Shown piece after piece: positions 20,996 to 29,677 of a stretch of DNA of 64,000 nt. The notes under the pieces were generated by a model that ran no database searches, had not been told where the DNA came from, and was given only the letters and a program-made list of their open reading frames with translations. Within the stretch, counting starts at the first letter, position 1. Each line of letters opens with the position of its first letter. This DNA is from Lysobacter oculi (GTDB taxonomy: Bacteria > Pseudomonadota > Gammaproteobacteria > Xanthomonadales > Xanthomonadaceae). Both the position numbers and the translations under genes were made by a program. The stretch is taken from contig NZ_CP029556.1 of assembly GCF_003293695.1 (NCBI RefSeq), positions 72,001 to 136,000 on the forward strand, written 5' to 3'.

Positions 20996-22834
20996 TCACC
21001 AGAGCAGATTCACCATCAACACGATCAGCGCCGTGTAGAGCGCCGACAGCGGCAGGCCGATGCGCCACAGGTCGCGCGCGCTGTAATTGCCGGGGCCGAC
21101 CACCATCGAGATCACCGGATTGGTCGCGGTCATGAAATTGTTGGACGCCGACAGCGCCACGATCAGCGCGAACACCATCGGGTTGCCGTTCGCGGCCAGC
21201 GCCAGGTTGATCGCCAGCGGCACCATCATGATGGTCGCGCCGACATGGCTGACCACCAGCGAGAACGACACCGTCAGCACCGCCAGCGCGACTTCGATCA
21301 GCCACAGCGGCGTACCCGTCGGAATCTGGTCGATGGTGTGGCCGGCCACCCACGCGGCGGCGCCGGAGGAATCCATCGCCCAGCCCAGCGGGATCAGGCA
21401 GGCCATGAGGAAGACGGTCTTCCAGTTGATCGAGGCATAGGCCTCGTCCATGTTGATCACGCCGGCCAGCAGCATGCCGGCCACGCCGGTCATCAGCGCG
21501 ATCGGCACCGGGATGCGCGACGACAGCGCGATCAGCATCGTCACCGCGAAGATGCCCATCGCGATCTTGAACTTGTGCGGGCGCTGCTCGCCCTTGGGAT
21601 AGTCGGTGACGACGACGAAATCCTTCTTCGCGCCCGCATCGCCCAGGCTGCGCCAGAAGCTGTGCAGCACCAGCATGTCGCCGGCGCGGAGCGGCAGCTT
21701 GCGCGCATCGTCGCGGATCACTTCCTTGTCGCGGTTCACCGCCAGCAGGCTCAGCCGGTACTTCTTGCGCAGTTGCAGTTCGCTGGCGGTCTTGCCGATG
21801 AAGCGCGAGTTGGGCGGGATGACGGCTTCGGCGATGCCCGCGCGGCTCGGGTTGAACAGCTCGGCGAACTGCCGCAGCCGTGAATTCATCCGCAAAAAGT
21901 TGGCCTGCGAAAACTGCGCGATGGCCTCCTGCTGGCCCATCACGCCGAGCACGTCGCCGACCCAGATGCGCTGGTCGGCCGAAGGCGCGAGGCGGGCTTC
22001 CTCGCTCGACTTCAACGCCAGCACCATCGGCGCGCCCGGCAGGATCTCGGCTTCGCCCAGCGTCATGCCGACCAGCGGACTGTCCGCGCCCACGGTGAGT
22101 TCGTAAACCTCGCCCTCGATGCCATAGGCCTGCGCGAAATAGCTCTGGGTACGCGCCGGGGTGACGCCGCCGTCATCGTCATGGCTCAGCAGGCGGTCGC
22201 CGCGCCAGCGGAAATACACCAGCGACAGCGCCACCAGCGCCAGGCCGATCGGCAGCGGCGCGAACATCTTCAGCGGCTTCAGCGACACCGCGCCGGAAGG
22301 CAGGTTGGCGTTGGCCGAGACCAGCAGGTCGTTGAGCAGGATCAGCGGCGAATTGCCGACCATGGTCAGCGCGCCGCCCATGATGATTGCCGCGGCGATC
22401 GGCAGCAGCATCCGCGACAGCGCCACGCCGGTACGCGCGGACAGGCGCGAGGCGACCGGCAGGTACAGCGCCATCACCGACGGGTTCTGCATCAGCGAGG
22501 AATTCAGGCCCGCCATCGCCGAGGTGTAGAGCAGCAGGCGACGCTCGCTGCCGTCGGCGCGGCGCAGCAGCCAGCCGGCCAGCCGGTTCAGCGCGCCGGT
22601 GCGTTCCAGCCCCGCGCCCAGGATCATGGTGGCGATGATGCTGATCACCGCGTTGCCGGCGAACCCGCCGAACAGGTCTTCCGGCGCCACCAGCCCGGTC
22701 AGGCCCAGCAGCACCAGCACCACCAGCGCGACCAGGTCGGGGCGCAGGCGGTCGAACAGGAACAGCCCCATCGTCAGCGCCACCAGCCCGAGGACGAGCT
22801 TCATGTCGGTGGTGAGGGTGAGGGCGGTATCCAT
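20996..22834 (-). CDS. SLC13/DASS-type permease with RCK_C (TrkA-C) domains
   Basis: A 612-aa membrane transporter. The N-terminal half has about six hydrophobic helices. Two soluble TrkA-C-like regulatory domains follow (about residues 210-390, each with the G-x2-L-x2-A/S-E-L pattern). The C-terminal half has further helices, including the S-H-V-G-A-T-I-M-M-V-P segment. This domain order is typical of the SLC13-like permeases annotated as citrate/sulfate/Na+-coupled anion transporters. The substrate cannot be assigned. Transcribed alone; the next gene (trmB) ends 30 bases before its start, so read-through from the thi operon is possible. Confidence 0.85.
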   Translation of the reverse strand: MDTALTLTTDMKLVLGLVALTMGLFLFDRLRPDLVALVVLVLLGLTGLVAPEDLFGGFAGNAVISIIATMILGAGLERTGALNRLAGWLLRRADGSERRLLLYTSAMAGLNSSLMQNPSVMALYLPVASRLSARTGVALSRMLLPIAAAIIMGGALTMVGNSPLILLNDLLVSANANLPSGAVSLKPLKMFAPLPIGLALVALSLVYFRWRGDRLLSHDDDGGVTPARTQSYFAQAYGIEGEVYELTVGADSPLVGMTLGEAEILPGAPMVLALKSSEEARLAPSADQRIWVGDVLGVMGQQEAIAQFSQANFLRMNSRLRQFAELFNPSRAGIAEAVIPPNSRFIGKTASELQLRKKYRLSLLAVNRDKEVIRDDARKLPLRAGDMLVLHSFWRSLGDAGAKKDFVVVTDYPKGEQRPHKFKIAMGIFAVTMLIALSSRIPVPIALMTGVAGMLLAGVINMDEAYASINWKTVFLMACLIPLGWAMDSSGAAAWVAGHTIDQIPTGTPLWLIEVALAVLTVSFSLVVSHVGATIMMVPLAINLALAANGNPMVFALIVALSASNNFMTATNPVISMVVGPGNYSARDLWRIGLPLSALYTALIVLMVNLLW

Positions 22835-22864
22835 CGCGGGGGCGGTCGGGGCGGTGCGGGCAGC

Positions 22865-23614
22865 TTAGCCCGCGGGCGTGTCCACGCGGTCGTAGAGCAG
22901 GTCCCAGACACCGTGGCCCAGCCGCTGCCCGCGTGTCTCGAAGTGCGTCTGCGGCCGCCACGGCGGGCGCGGCACCTGTCCGCGCGGCCCGGCGCGGTTG
23001 ACGATGCCCGGCGTCGCGTCCAGCACGTCCCACATCTGATCGGCGTAGTTTTCCCAGTCCGTGGCCAGATGCAGCCGGCCATCGGGCGAGAGCTTGCGCA
23101 CCAGCAGCGCGGCGAACGCCGGGTTCACCAGCCGGCGCTTGTTGTGGCGCTTCTTGTGCCAGGGGTCGGGGAAGTAGATGCGGATTTCGTCCAGGCTGCC
23201 GTCGGCGACTTCGTTTTCCAGCACCTCGACCGCATCGTGGTGGTACAGGCGCACGTTCGCGGCGTTGTCCGCATCGAGCGCGTTGAGCAGGCGGCCGACG
23301 CCCGGCGCATGCACTTCGATGCCGATGTGGTCGCGTTCCGGGTCCAGACCGGCCGAATAACGCAGCGCCTCGCCGTTGCCGAAGCCGATTTCGAGGATGC
23401 GCCTGGCCGCACGCCCAAAGGCCGCATCGAAATCACGCGGCGCACCGGCGTAGTCGATGCCGAAGCGCGGCCACAGCGCATCGAAGGCGCGCTGCTGCGC
23501 GGGGGTGAAGCGACCCTGCCGCAGCACGAAGCTCCGCACGCGGCGGCGGCCTTCCTCCAGGGTGAACGGCTTCGGCGGCGCCTTGGCACCGTCGCTGGAA
23601 AACGGGTCGGTCAC
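22865..23614 (-). CDS. trmB: tRNA (guanine-N7-)-methyltransferase
   Basis: Methylates G46 of tRNA using S-adenosylmethionine; 249 aa. The SAM-binding motif E-I-G-F-G-N-G-E is at about residue 73. The TrmB signature [14 protein letters not shown] is at about residues 147-160. The catalytic T-D-W-E-N-Y block follows. The start is a GTG at 23614 overlapping the thiG stop (GTGA). Longer forms read into thiG and are rejected. It is co-transcribed with thiG, a gene pair seen in Xanthomonas relatives. Confidence 0.94.
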   Translation of the reverse strand: MTDPFSSDGAKAPPKPFTLEEGRRRVRSFVLRQGRFTPAQQRAFDALWPRFGIDYAGAPRDFDAAFGRAARRILEIGFGNGEALRYSAGLDPERDHIGIEVHAPGVGRLLNALDADNAANVRLYHHDAVEVLENEVADGSLDEIRIYFPDPWHKKRHNKRRLVNPAFAALLVRKLSPDGRLHLATDWENYADQMWDVLDATPGIVNRAGPRGQVPRPPWRPQTHFETRGQRLGHGVWDLLYDRVDTPAG

Positions 23615-24405
23615 GCGATCAGGCCATCGACCGGCGACGACGCGCTGGCGTAGCGCTTGCGCGGGATGCGCCCGGCGAGGAACGCCTCGCGGCCGGCTTC
23701 CACCGCCAGCTTCATCGCATGCGCCATCCGCACCGGCTCGCGCGCGCCGGCGATGGCGGTGTTCATCAACACGCCGTCGCAGCCGAGTTCCATGGCGATC
23801 GCCGCATCGCTGGCGGTGCCGACGCCGGCATCGACGATGATCGGCACCTTGGCGTTCTCGACGATCTCCAGCAGGTTGTAGCGGTTCTGCACGCCCAGCC
23901 CGGAACCGATCGGCGCGGCCAGCGGCATCACCGCCACGCAGCCGATCTCCTCCAGCCGCTTGCACAGGATCGGGTCGTCGCTGGTGTAGACCATGACATC
24001 GAACCCGTCCTTCACCAGCGTCTCGGCGGCGGCCAGCGTGGCGACGGCATCGGGGTAGAGCGTCTTCTGGTCGCCCAGCACTTCCAGCTTGACCAGCCTG
24101 TGGCCGTCCAGCAGTTCGCGGGCGAGGCGGCAGGTGCGCACCGCGTCATCGGCGGTGTAGCAGCCGGCGGTGTTGGGCAGCAGGGTGTAGCGGTCGGGCG
24201 GCAGCACATCGAGCAGGTTGGGCTCGCCCGGGTTCTGGCCGATGTTGGTGCGGCGGATCGCGACGGTGACGATCTCGGCGGCGGCGGCCTCGGTGGCGGC
24301 GCGGGTTTCGTCAAGGTCCCTGAACTTGCCTGTGCCGGTCAACAGGCGCGAACGATAGGACTTGCCGGCGATGACCAGCGGCTTCGGGTCGGGGAAGGTA
24401 TGCAT
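23611..24405 (-). CDS. thiG: Thiazole synthase
   Basis: Forms the thiazole phosphate moiety of thiamine from 1-deoxy-D-xylulose 5-phosphate, dehydroglycine and ThiS-thiocarboxylate; 264 aa. TIM-barrel enzyme with the R-L-L-T-G-T-G-K-F start (about residue 19), K-L-E-V-L-G-D segment (Schiff-base Lys about residue 105), and the phosphate-binding G-V-G-T-A-S-D-A-A and [12 protein letters not shown] loops near the end. ATG 24405 gives the normal length; a start 22 codons upstream adds unconserved residues. ThiS is encoded about 0.9 kb upstream on the same strand, separated by an unrelated DUF465 gene. Confidence 0.95.
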   Translation of the reverse strand: MHTFPDPKPLVIAGKSYRSRLLTGTGKFRDLDETRAATEAAAAEIVTVAIRRTNIGQNPGEPNLLDVLPPDRYTLLPNTAGCYTADDAVRTCRLARELLDGHRLVKLEVLGDQKTLYPDAVATLAAAETLVKDGFDVMVYTSDDPILCKRLEEIGCVAVMPLAAPIGSGLGVQNRYNLLEIVENAKVPIIVDAGVGTASDAAIAMELGCDGVLMNTAIAGAREPVRMAHAMKLAVEAGREAFLAGRIPRKRYASASSPVDGLIA

Positions 24406-24460
24406 CCGTGAATTATGGCGCAGGCCCCGCGCCGGCACGAGGCGCTGCTGTCCTGCGACC

Positions 24461-24491
24461 CATGCAGCCACCTGATCCCGGTGGCTGCATG
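24461..24491. repeat. Strong 12-bp hairpin between DUF465 gene and thiG
   Basis: Perfect inverted repeat: 24461-24472 pairs with 24480-24491 around a 7-base loop. It has no T-run on either strand, so it is not a standard terminator; RNA processing or protection is possible. Confidence 0.5.
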
Positions 24492-24512
24492 GGGATGCCC
24501 GGGCGTCGCGCC

Positions 24513-24731
24513 TCAGGCCTGCATGCGGTCCGCGAGGTTGATCAGTCGCTCCTTGGCGACCAGCTTCTCGCGCTTCATCTGCGACAACTGCATATCACCC
24601 AGGGGCAGGACGCCGTGTTCGGCATCGGCCACCTTCTTGTCGAGTTCCTGGTGATGGAAATACAGCTGCCGGAACTCGACGCTCTGCTTCATCAGGCTGT
24701 CCACTTCGCTCTGGGAACGCTCTTCGAACAT
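24513..24731 (-). CDS. YdcH/DUF465-family small protein
   Basis: A 72-aa, highly charged, mostly helical protein matching the DUF465 (YdcH) family: an N-terminal helix, the [10 protein letters not shown] turn (about residues 25-34) and a second helix with K-R-E-K-L-x-A-K-E-R-L. DUF465 proteins are short cytoplasmic coiled-coil hairpins with no established function. A GGAGAC ribosome site precedes the ATG. It lies between thiS and thiG on the same strand, but spacing suggests its own transcript. Confidence 0.85.
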   Translation of the reverse strand: MFEERSQSEVDSLMKQSVEFRQLYFHHQELDKKVADAEHGVLPLGDMQLSQMKREKLVAKERLINLADRMQA

Positions 24732-25091
24732 GCAATGTCTCCTTCTGCGTGGCGAATGGGGCCGGCGCAGCGGGGCCGATCGCAGGGGATGCGGGCGGGC
24801 GGCGGGGAAGCCGCGGCATCAGGGCATCCGGAGCAGACCGGCGGAGGCCGCGTCGGCAGAACCACCATACGCCCGCTTTCGCGCCGGATGCAACGGCCAG
24901 AACCGACCGTTCATCGGCGGCTTCGGCCAGCTGTTAGGAAGTCATTACGCGACGCGATCCATGCTGCGGAAATCGCTTCGCGCGCGCTGGAACTGGCCGG
25001 TTTTCCGCAGGGTTTCCGTTCGCCCGATTGGCGTGGCAGGGGGACGAAGCCGCATCCCGATCATGTCGTCGATGGAAACCCGCCGGGTGAC
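24732..25091. other. Intergenic region between DUF465 gene and thiS
   Basis: About 360 bases without a supported gene. Short open frames on either strand here have Arg/Ser-rich composition typical of off-frame translation. It must hold the DUF465 promoter. No terminator, repeat or riboswitch, including no THI-box, was recognised. Confidence 0.5.
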
Positions 25092-25292
25092 TCAGCAGCC
25101 GCCGAGCGCGTGGACGATTTCGATGACGTCGCCCTCCGCCAGCAGATGCTCCGCGTGGCGCGAACGCGGGACGATCTCGCCGTTGATCTCGACGGCGACG
25201 CGGCGGCCGGCCAGGCCTTCGTCGGCGAGCAGCTGGTCGAGCGCGATGGGGTGGGGCAGCGAACGCGGTTCGCCATTGAGCCGGATATCCAT
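25092..25292 (-). CDS. thiS: Sulfur carrier protein ThiS
   Basis: Ubiquitin-fold sulfur carrier for thiazole synthesis; 66 aa. Typical features are the I-R-L-N-G-E-P start, the V-A-V-E-I-N-G-E-I-V-P-R-S core, and the L-A-E-G-D-V-I-E-I-V-H-A-L-G-G end. ThiS is adenylated and converted to a thiocarboxylate on the last Gly of a terminal Gly-Gly; here one extra residue follows (Gly-Gly-Cys). Either the Cys is trimmed or tolerated, or the stop was shifted. GACAAT lies 6 bases upstream of the ATG, suggesting a nearly leaderless transcript. It is separated from thiG by the DUF465 gene. Confidence 0.88.
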   Translation of the reverse strand: MDIRLNGEPRSLPHPIALDQLLADEGLAGRRVAVEINGEIVPRSRHAEHLLAEGDVIEIVHALGGC

Positions 25293-25298
25293 GCCGCC

Positions 25299-25304
25299 AT
25301 TGTC
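25299..25304 (-). promoter_or_regulatory. Possible -10 element of thiS (leaderless arrangement)
   Basis: On the minus strand GACAAT precedes GGCGGC and the ATG by 6 bases. A partial -35 match (CTGGCA) is placed 17 bases upstream. Same 12-base context as in front of the globin gene at 7423. Confidence 0.4.
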
Positions 25305-25417
25305 GGCATTCCGCGCGGCGATGCCAGCGCCGGCCCTGTTGCACTGCGGCTTGTACGGACGCGTATGGAGTGGAACGATTCCGCTGTCACATTCGTGCAA
25401 TAACAACGGAAACCACC

Positions 25418-27289
25418 ATGACCCGCCTCACCCGTCGTCCCCTTGCCTTGACCGTCGCCGCCTCGCTGGCCCTGCTGGCCGCCCCGGCCTTCGCCCAGAC
25501 CCATGCCAGCACCTTCGACGAAACCGTGTTCTTCGGCGACAGCCTGACCGATGCTGGATTCTTCCGCCCCTTGCTGCCGGCTTCGGCGCAGGCGGTGACC
25601 GGCAAGTTCACCACCAACCCGGGCCTGGTCTGGTCGGAATACCTGGCGGATTACTACGGCACCAATGCGGCGATGGGCTGGACCGCGACCGGCGCGACGC
25701 CGCGCCTTGAAGCCGGCAGCAACTACGCCGTGGGCGGCGCGCGCGTGGGCGTGGATGGTGCCGGCGCGCTCGGCTACACGCCGTCGCTGGCGAGCCAGGT
25801 CACCGCCTATCTCACCCGCACCGGCGGCAAGGCCAATCCGAACGCGCTCTACACCGTATGGGGCGGCGCCAACGACCTGTTCGCGGTGACGGCAGGCGCA
25901 CCGGCGCAGGCGACCATCGGGGGGGCGGTGACCGCGCAGGTGGGCATCGTCGGCAAGCTGACCGCCGCCGGGGCGCAGTACATCCTGGTGCCGACCGTGC
26001 CCGACCTCGGCATGACCCCGGGCTTCCTGGCGCAGGGCCCGGCCAATTCCGCCGCCGGCACCGCGCTGGCGAAGGGCTACAACGACGCGCTGTTCGCCGC
26101 GCTCAAGGCGCAGAACCTGCGGGTGATCCCGCTCAACACCTTCACCTTCCTGCGCGAGGTCGCCGCCAACCCGGCCGCCTACAACTTCAGCAACGTCACC
26201 GGCACCGCCTGCCAGCCACAGATCACCGCGCAGTCGCTGACCTGCAACCCGACCAGCTACGTCAATCCGTCCGCGCCGTCTTCGTATGCGTTCGCCGATG
26301 GCGTCCACCCGACCACCGCCGCGCACAAGATCCTGGCCGATTACGCCACGGCGACCATCGAGGGCCCGCGCCAGATCGCCGTGCTGCCGCATTCGGCCGC
26401 CGTGACCGGCCGCGCCCGCGCCGACATGCTGGCCGACCACTTCGACACGCTGCAGGATTTCGATGGCCGCCGCGTGTGGGGTGATGTGCGCTACGACAAC
26501 CAGCGCTACGAGCGCGGTATGGCCGGCGACGGCCACGATGGCAGCGGCATGACGCTGACCGCCGGCTTCGACCAGCGTTCCGGCGCTTTGGTCTATGGCG
26601 TTTTCGGGAATGTCGGGCGCCAGCGCATCGACTACGGTGCGCGCCGTGGCGACTACCGGCAGAAGGAAGCCGGCCTGGGCGGCCACATCGGCTGGCACGG
26701 GCAGGGCGGCTGGGTGGATGCGCAGCTGGGCTGGAACCGCCTCGACTTCGACGTGAACCGTGACATCTGGCTGGGCCCGGCCATGCGCACGCATACGGGC
26801 ACGGCGAGCGGCGACAACATCAGCGCCGGCCTGAGCGGCGGCTGGCGCTTCCAGCACGGCGCATTGAGCCACGGCCCGGTGGCACGCGTGCTGGCGCAGC
26901 GCATCGAGATCGACGGCTACACCGAATCGCAGCCGGAACTGTCCACCGCGCTGGCCTTCCCGGCGCAGGACTTCGACTCGCTGCAGGCCTCGCTGGGCTG
27001 GCAGGCGGACTTCGCGCTCAACGACCACATCAAGCCGTTCCTGCGCGCCACCATCGACCGCGAGTTCGGCGATGCGCCGACGCAGGCCTTCGCGCAGATG
27101 ACCTCGCTCGCGGCCAGCGCGCCGTATGCGGTGCCGGCGCCCAAGTTCGACGACAGCTACGGCACGCTGGCCTTCGGCGTGCGCAGCCACCTCTGGGGCC
27201 TCGACATGCTGAGCGGCAGCACCCTGACCATCGGCCAGGACGGCGGCAGCAACACCTCCGCCTACCTCACGGTGGGCAAGCGTTTCTGA
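25418..27289 (+). CDS. Autotransporter GDSL (SGNH) esterase
   Basis: A 623-aa outer-membrane esterase/lipase of the EstA type. Signal peptide residues 1-25 (ends A-F-A-Q). The passenger is an SGNH hydrolase with block I F-F-G-D-S-L-T-D (catalytic Ser about residue 41), block III G-G-A-N-D (about residue 150) and block V D-G-V-H-P-T (about residue 296), forming the Ser-Asp-His triad. From about residue 330 to the C-terminal Phe comes an autotransporter beta-barrel that keeps the enzyme on the cell surface. The ATG was chosen for the signal peptide; the frame is open 16 codons further. Such enzymes act on lipids or rhamnolipid-like surfactants in Pseudomonas; the substrate here is unknown. Confidence 0.92.
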   Translation: MTRLTRRPLALTVAASLALLAAPAFAQTHASTFDETVFFGDSLTDAGFFRPLLPASAQAVTGKFTTNPGLVWSEYLADYYGTNAAMGWTATGATPRLEAGSNYAVGGARVGVDGAGALGYTPSLASQVTAYLTRTGGKANPNALYTVWGGANDLFAVTAGAPAQATIGGAVTAQVGIVGKLTAAGAQYILVPTVPDLGMTPGFLAQGPANSAAGTALAKGYNDALFAALKAQNLRVIPLNTFTFLREVAANPAAYNFSNVTGTACQPQITAQSLTCNPTSYVNPSAPSSYAFADGVHPTTAAHKILADYATATIEGPRQIAVLPHSAAVTGRARADMLADHFDTLQDFDGRRVWGDVRYDNQRYERGMAGDGHDGSGMTLTAGFDQRSGALVYGVFGNVGRQRIDYGARRGDYRQKEAGLGGHIGWHGQGGWVDAQLGWNRLDFDVNRDIWLGPAMRTHTGTASGDNISAGLSGGWRFQHGALSHGPVARVLAQRIEIDGYTESQPELSTALAFPAQDFDSLQASLGWQADFALNDHIKPFLRATIDREFGDAPTQAFAQMTSLAASAPYAVPAPKFDDSYGTLAFGVRSHLWGLDMLSGSTLTIGQDGGSNTSAYLTVGKRF

Positions 27290-27350
27290 GGCCGGGGCCC
27301 GGCGCGCGCGATTGCCAAGCGCGTCGCGCGCGGCATAGACTTCGGGCCTC

Positions 27351-27424
27351 GCGGGTGTAGTTCAATGGTAGAACTGCAGCTTCCCAAGCTGCTAGCGTGG
27401 GTTCGATTCCCATCACCCGCTCCA
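27351..27424 (+). tRNA. tRNA-Gly (anticodon CCC)
   Basis: A 74-base cloverleaf including an encoded CCA end. The acceptor stem pairs 27351-27357 with 27414-27420, discriminator T, then CCA. The D-arm has GTTCAATGGTAGAAC. The anticodon stem GCAGC/GCTGC encloses the loop TTCCCAA, so positions 34-36 are CCC, reading GGG. The T-arm has TGGG-TTCGATT-CCCA. A terminator follows directly. Confidence 0.95.
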
Positions 27425-27431
27425 GTTGCAG

Positions 27432-27459
27432 ACGGCGATCCTCCGGGGTCGCCGTTTTT
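27432..27459 (+). terminator. Rho-independent terminator after tRNA-Gly
   Basis: Stem of about 9 bp (27432-27440 with 27447-27455, one G-T pair) followed by five T, starting 8 bases after the tRNA CCA end. Confidence 0.8.
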
Positions 27460-27487
27460 CGTCCACGCAGGCTTTGGGGAGTGATCG

Positions 27488-27910
27488 ATGATCGTGCTCG
27501 GCTGGCGTGAGCGGGTGGACCTGCCGGGCCTCGGCATCGCCCGGCTGCGGGCGAAGATCGACACCGGCGCGCGCAGCTCCTGCCTGCATGTCGAATCGCA
27601 ATGGCGCTTTGTCGAAGGCGGCGCGCCATGGGCCGGTTTCCGGCTCTCGACCCGCAAGGGGATGGTGGAGGCGGCTTCGGCCATCATCGACGAGCGCGAA
27701 GTCACCGACTCCGGCGGCCATCGCGGCCTGCGCCCGTTCATCCGCACCCGCCTGTCGCTGGCCGGCATCGAACGCGACATCGACATCAACCTCGCCGACC
27801 GCCGCCGCATGCGTTTCCCGATGCTGCTCGGGCGCACCGCCATGCAGCCGGGCTTCACGGTCGATCCGTCACGCTCGTGGCTGCACAACCGCAGGCGCTT
27901 GCCGCGATGA
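27488..27910 (+). CDS. RimB-like retropepsin-fold protease (PF05618-type)
   Basis: A 140-aa protein of the family often labelled 'ATP-dependent zinc protease', now seen as retropepsin-like. The aspartic-protease signature [10 protein letters not shown] is at about residues 25-34, with a second block L-L-G-R-T-A-M (about residue 116). In Pseudomonas, RimB of this family is encoded with RimK and modulates S6 modification. Here the stop overlaps the rimK start (ATGA), strong support for a shared function. Catalysis and substrate are inferred from the family. Confidence 0.85.
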   Translation: MIVLGWRERVDLPGLGIARLRAKIDTGARSSCLHVESQWRFVEGGAPWAGFRLSTRKGMVEAASAIIDEREVTDSGGHRGLRPFIRTRLSLAGIERDIDINLADRRRMRFPMLLGRTAMQPGFTVDPSRSWLHNRRRLPR

Positions 27911-28941
27911 AACTCGCCATCCTGTCCCGCAACGGCAAGCTCTATTCCACCCGCCGGCTGGTCGAAGCGGCGCGCGTGCGCGGCCACAGCGTCCGCGTGC
28001 TGGACCCGCTGCGCTGCTACATGCACATCTCCAGCGACGGCTTCGACATGCATTACAAGGGCGCGCCGATCGCCGACTACAACGCGGTGATCCCGCGCAT
28101 CGGCACCTCGGTCACCCGCTACGGCACCGCGGTGCTGCGCCAGTTCGAGTTGATGGGCGCCGACACGCCCAATCCGTCCGACGCCATCCTCAAGGCCCGC
28201 GACAAGCTGCGCGCGCACCAGTTGCTGGCGGCGCAGGGCATCGGCCTGCCGACGACGGTGTTCGGTGACAACCCGGATGACACCAACGACCTGCTGTCGA
28301 TGCTCGGGCCGCCGCCGCACGTCATCAAGTTGAATGAGGGCACGCAGGGCGCCGGCGTCATGCTCACCGAGAAGATGTCCGCTTCGCGCGGCGTCATCGA
28401 GGCCTTGCGTGGCCTGTACGCGCAGTTCCTGGTGCAGGAATTCATCGCCGAGGCGAAGGGCGCGGACCTGCGTTGTTTCGTGGTCGGCGGGCATGTGGTG
28501 GGCGCGATGAAGCGGCAGTCGCCGCGCGGCGATTTCCGTTCCAACCTGCATCGCGGCGGCACCGCGGTGGCGGTCGAGCCGAGCGCCGATGAAATCGAAA
28601 CCGCCGTGCGTGCGGCGCGGGTGCTCGGGCTCGGCATCGCCGGCGTGGACCTGATCCGTTCGCATCGCGGCCCGCTGGTGCTGGAAGTGAATTCATCGCC
28701 GGGACTGGAAGGCATCGAAGGCGCGACCGGCTTCGACATCGCCGGCATGATCATCGACCACGTGTTCGCCAGCCATGCCGGCGTGACCGCCAAGCGCAAC
28801 CGCAAGCCGGCCAGCAAGAACGCCAAGCCGGCGGTGAAAGGCAAGGCGAAGAAAAAGACCAAGGCCACATCGCCCAAGCCCAAGGCGGCCAAGGCCGCGC
28901 GCGTGGCCAGGCCGCGCACGGGAAGCCGAACGGCGTTGTGA
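27907..28941 (+). CDS. rimK: RimK: ribosomal protein S6 glutamate ligase with Lys-rich tail
   Basis: ATP-grasp ligase that adds glutamate residues to the C-terminus of ribosomal protein S6. The RimK core spans residues 1-295: M-K-L-A-I-L-S-R start, I-P-R-I-G (about residue 59), glycine-rich ATP loop [11 protein letters not shown] (about residues 141-151), and the metal/ATP-binding [12 protein letters not shown] (about residues 262-273). Total length is 344 aa against about 300 in E. coli. The extra C-terminal 45 residues are almost only Lys, Ala, Pro, Arg and Thr, resembling the histone-like protein at 59541. In Pseudomonas, c-di-GMP stimulates RimK. It is coupled to the RimB-like gene and followed by a two-component system. 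Confidence 0.94.
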   Translation: MKLAILSRNGKLYSTRRLVEAARVRGHSVRVLDPLRCYMHISSDGFDMHYKGAPIADYNAVIPRIGTSVTRYGTAVLRQFELMGADTPNPSDAILKARDKLRAHQLLAAQGIGLPTTVFGDNPDDTNDLLSMLGPPPHVIKLNEGTQGAGVMLTEKMSASRGVIEALRGLYAQFLVQEFIAEAKGADLRCFVVGGHVVGAMKRQSPRGDFRSNLHRGGTAVAVEPSADEIETAVRAARVLGLGIAGVDLIRSHRGPLVLEVNSSPGLEGIEGATGFDIAGMIIDHVFASHAGVTAKRNRKPASKNAKPAVKGKAKKKTKATSPKPKAAKAARVARPRTGSRTAL

Positions 28942-28993
28942 CAGAATCGGGCTATCGCATGGCCCCCGCCGTGCCCGCAACTCGGAGTAACGA

Positions 28994-29677
28994 ATGCGCA
29001 TTCTGGTGATCGAAGACAATCAGGACATCGCCGCCAACCTGGGTGATTTCCTTGAAGACCGCGGCCACACGGTCGATTTCGCCGCCGACGGCGTGACCGG
29101 CCTGCATCTGGCCGTGGTCAATGAATTCGATGCCATCGTGCTCGACCTCAACCTGCCCGGCATGGATGGCCTGGAGGTCTGCCGCAAGCTGCGCAACGAC
29201 GCGCGCAAGCAGACGCCGGTGCTGATGCTCACCGCGCGCGACACGCTGGACAACAAGCTGGCCGGTTTCGAATCCGGTGCCGATGATTACCTCATCAAGC
29301 CCTTCGCATTGCAGGAAGTGGAAGTGCGCCTCAACGCGCTGGCGCGTCGCGGCAAGGGCGTGCAGACGCGCGAGCTGCAGGTGGGCGACCTGGAATACAA
29401 CCTCGACACGCTGGAAGTGCGCCGCGAAGGCAAGCTGCTGCAGCTCAACCCGACCGCGCTCAAGATCCTGCAGTCGCTGATGGAAGCGAGTCCGGCGGTG
29501 GTGACGCGGCAGGAACTGGAAACCCGCGTCTGGGGCGAGGAACTGCCGGATTCCGATTCGCTGCGCGTGCACATCCACGGCCTGCGCAGCGTGGTGGACA
29601 AGCCCTTCGGCGTGCCGCTGATCCAGACCCGCCACGGCATCGGTTACCGCATCGCACCGCCGGATGACAGCCAGTAA
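28994..29677 (+). CDS. OmpR/PhoP-family response regulator
   Basis: A 227-aa DNA-binding regulator. The receiver domain spans residues 1-115 with acidic residues Glu8/Asp9, the phospho-acceptor Asp51 in I-V-L-D-L-N-L-P-G, Thr in M-L-T-A-R (about residue 79), and Lys in L-I-K-P-F (about residue 101). The C-terminal winged-helix domain (about residues 130-222) ends with the usual H-G-I-G-Y-R-I. The gene overlaps the sensor kinase gene by 14 bases, so kinase and regulator form one system. Target genes are not evident. Confidence 0.95.
   Translation: MRILVIEDNQDIAANLGDFLEDRGHTVDFAADGVTGLHLAVVNEFDAIVLDLNLPGMDGLEVCRKLRNDARKQTPVLMLTARDTLDNKLAGFESGADDYLIKPFALQEVEVRLNALARRGKGVQTRELQVGDLEYNLDTLEVRREGKLLQLNPTALKILQSLMEASPAVVTRQELETRVWGEELPDSDSLRVHIHGLRSVVDKPFGVPLIQTRHGIGYRIAPPDDSQ

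Noticed and set aside
24732..25091. THI-box (TPP riboswitch) near thiS/thiG
   Set aside because: No CTGAGA or ACCTGATCTGG-like segments were found on either strand near thiS or thiG.
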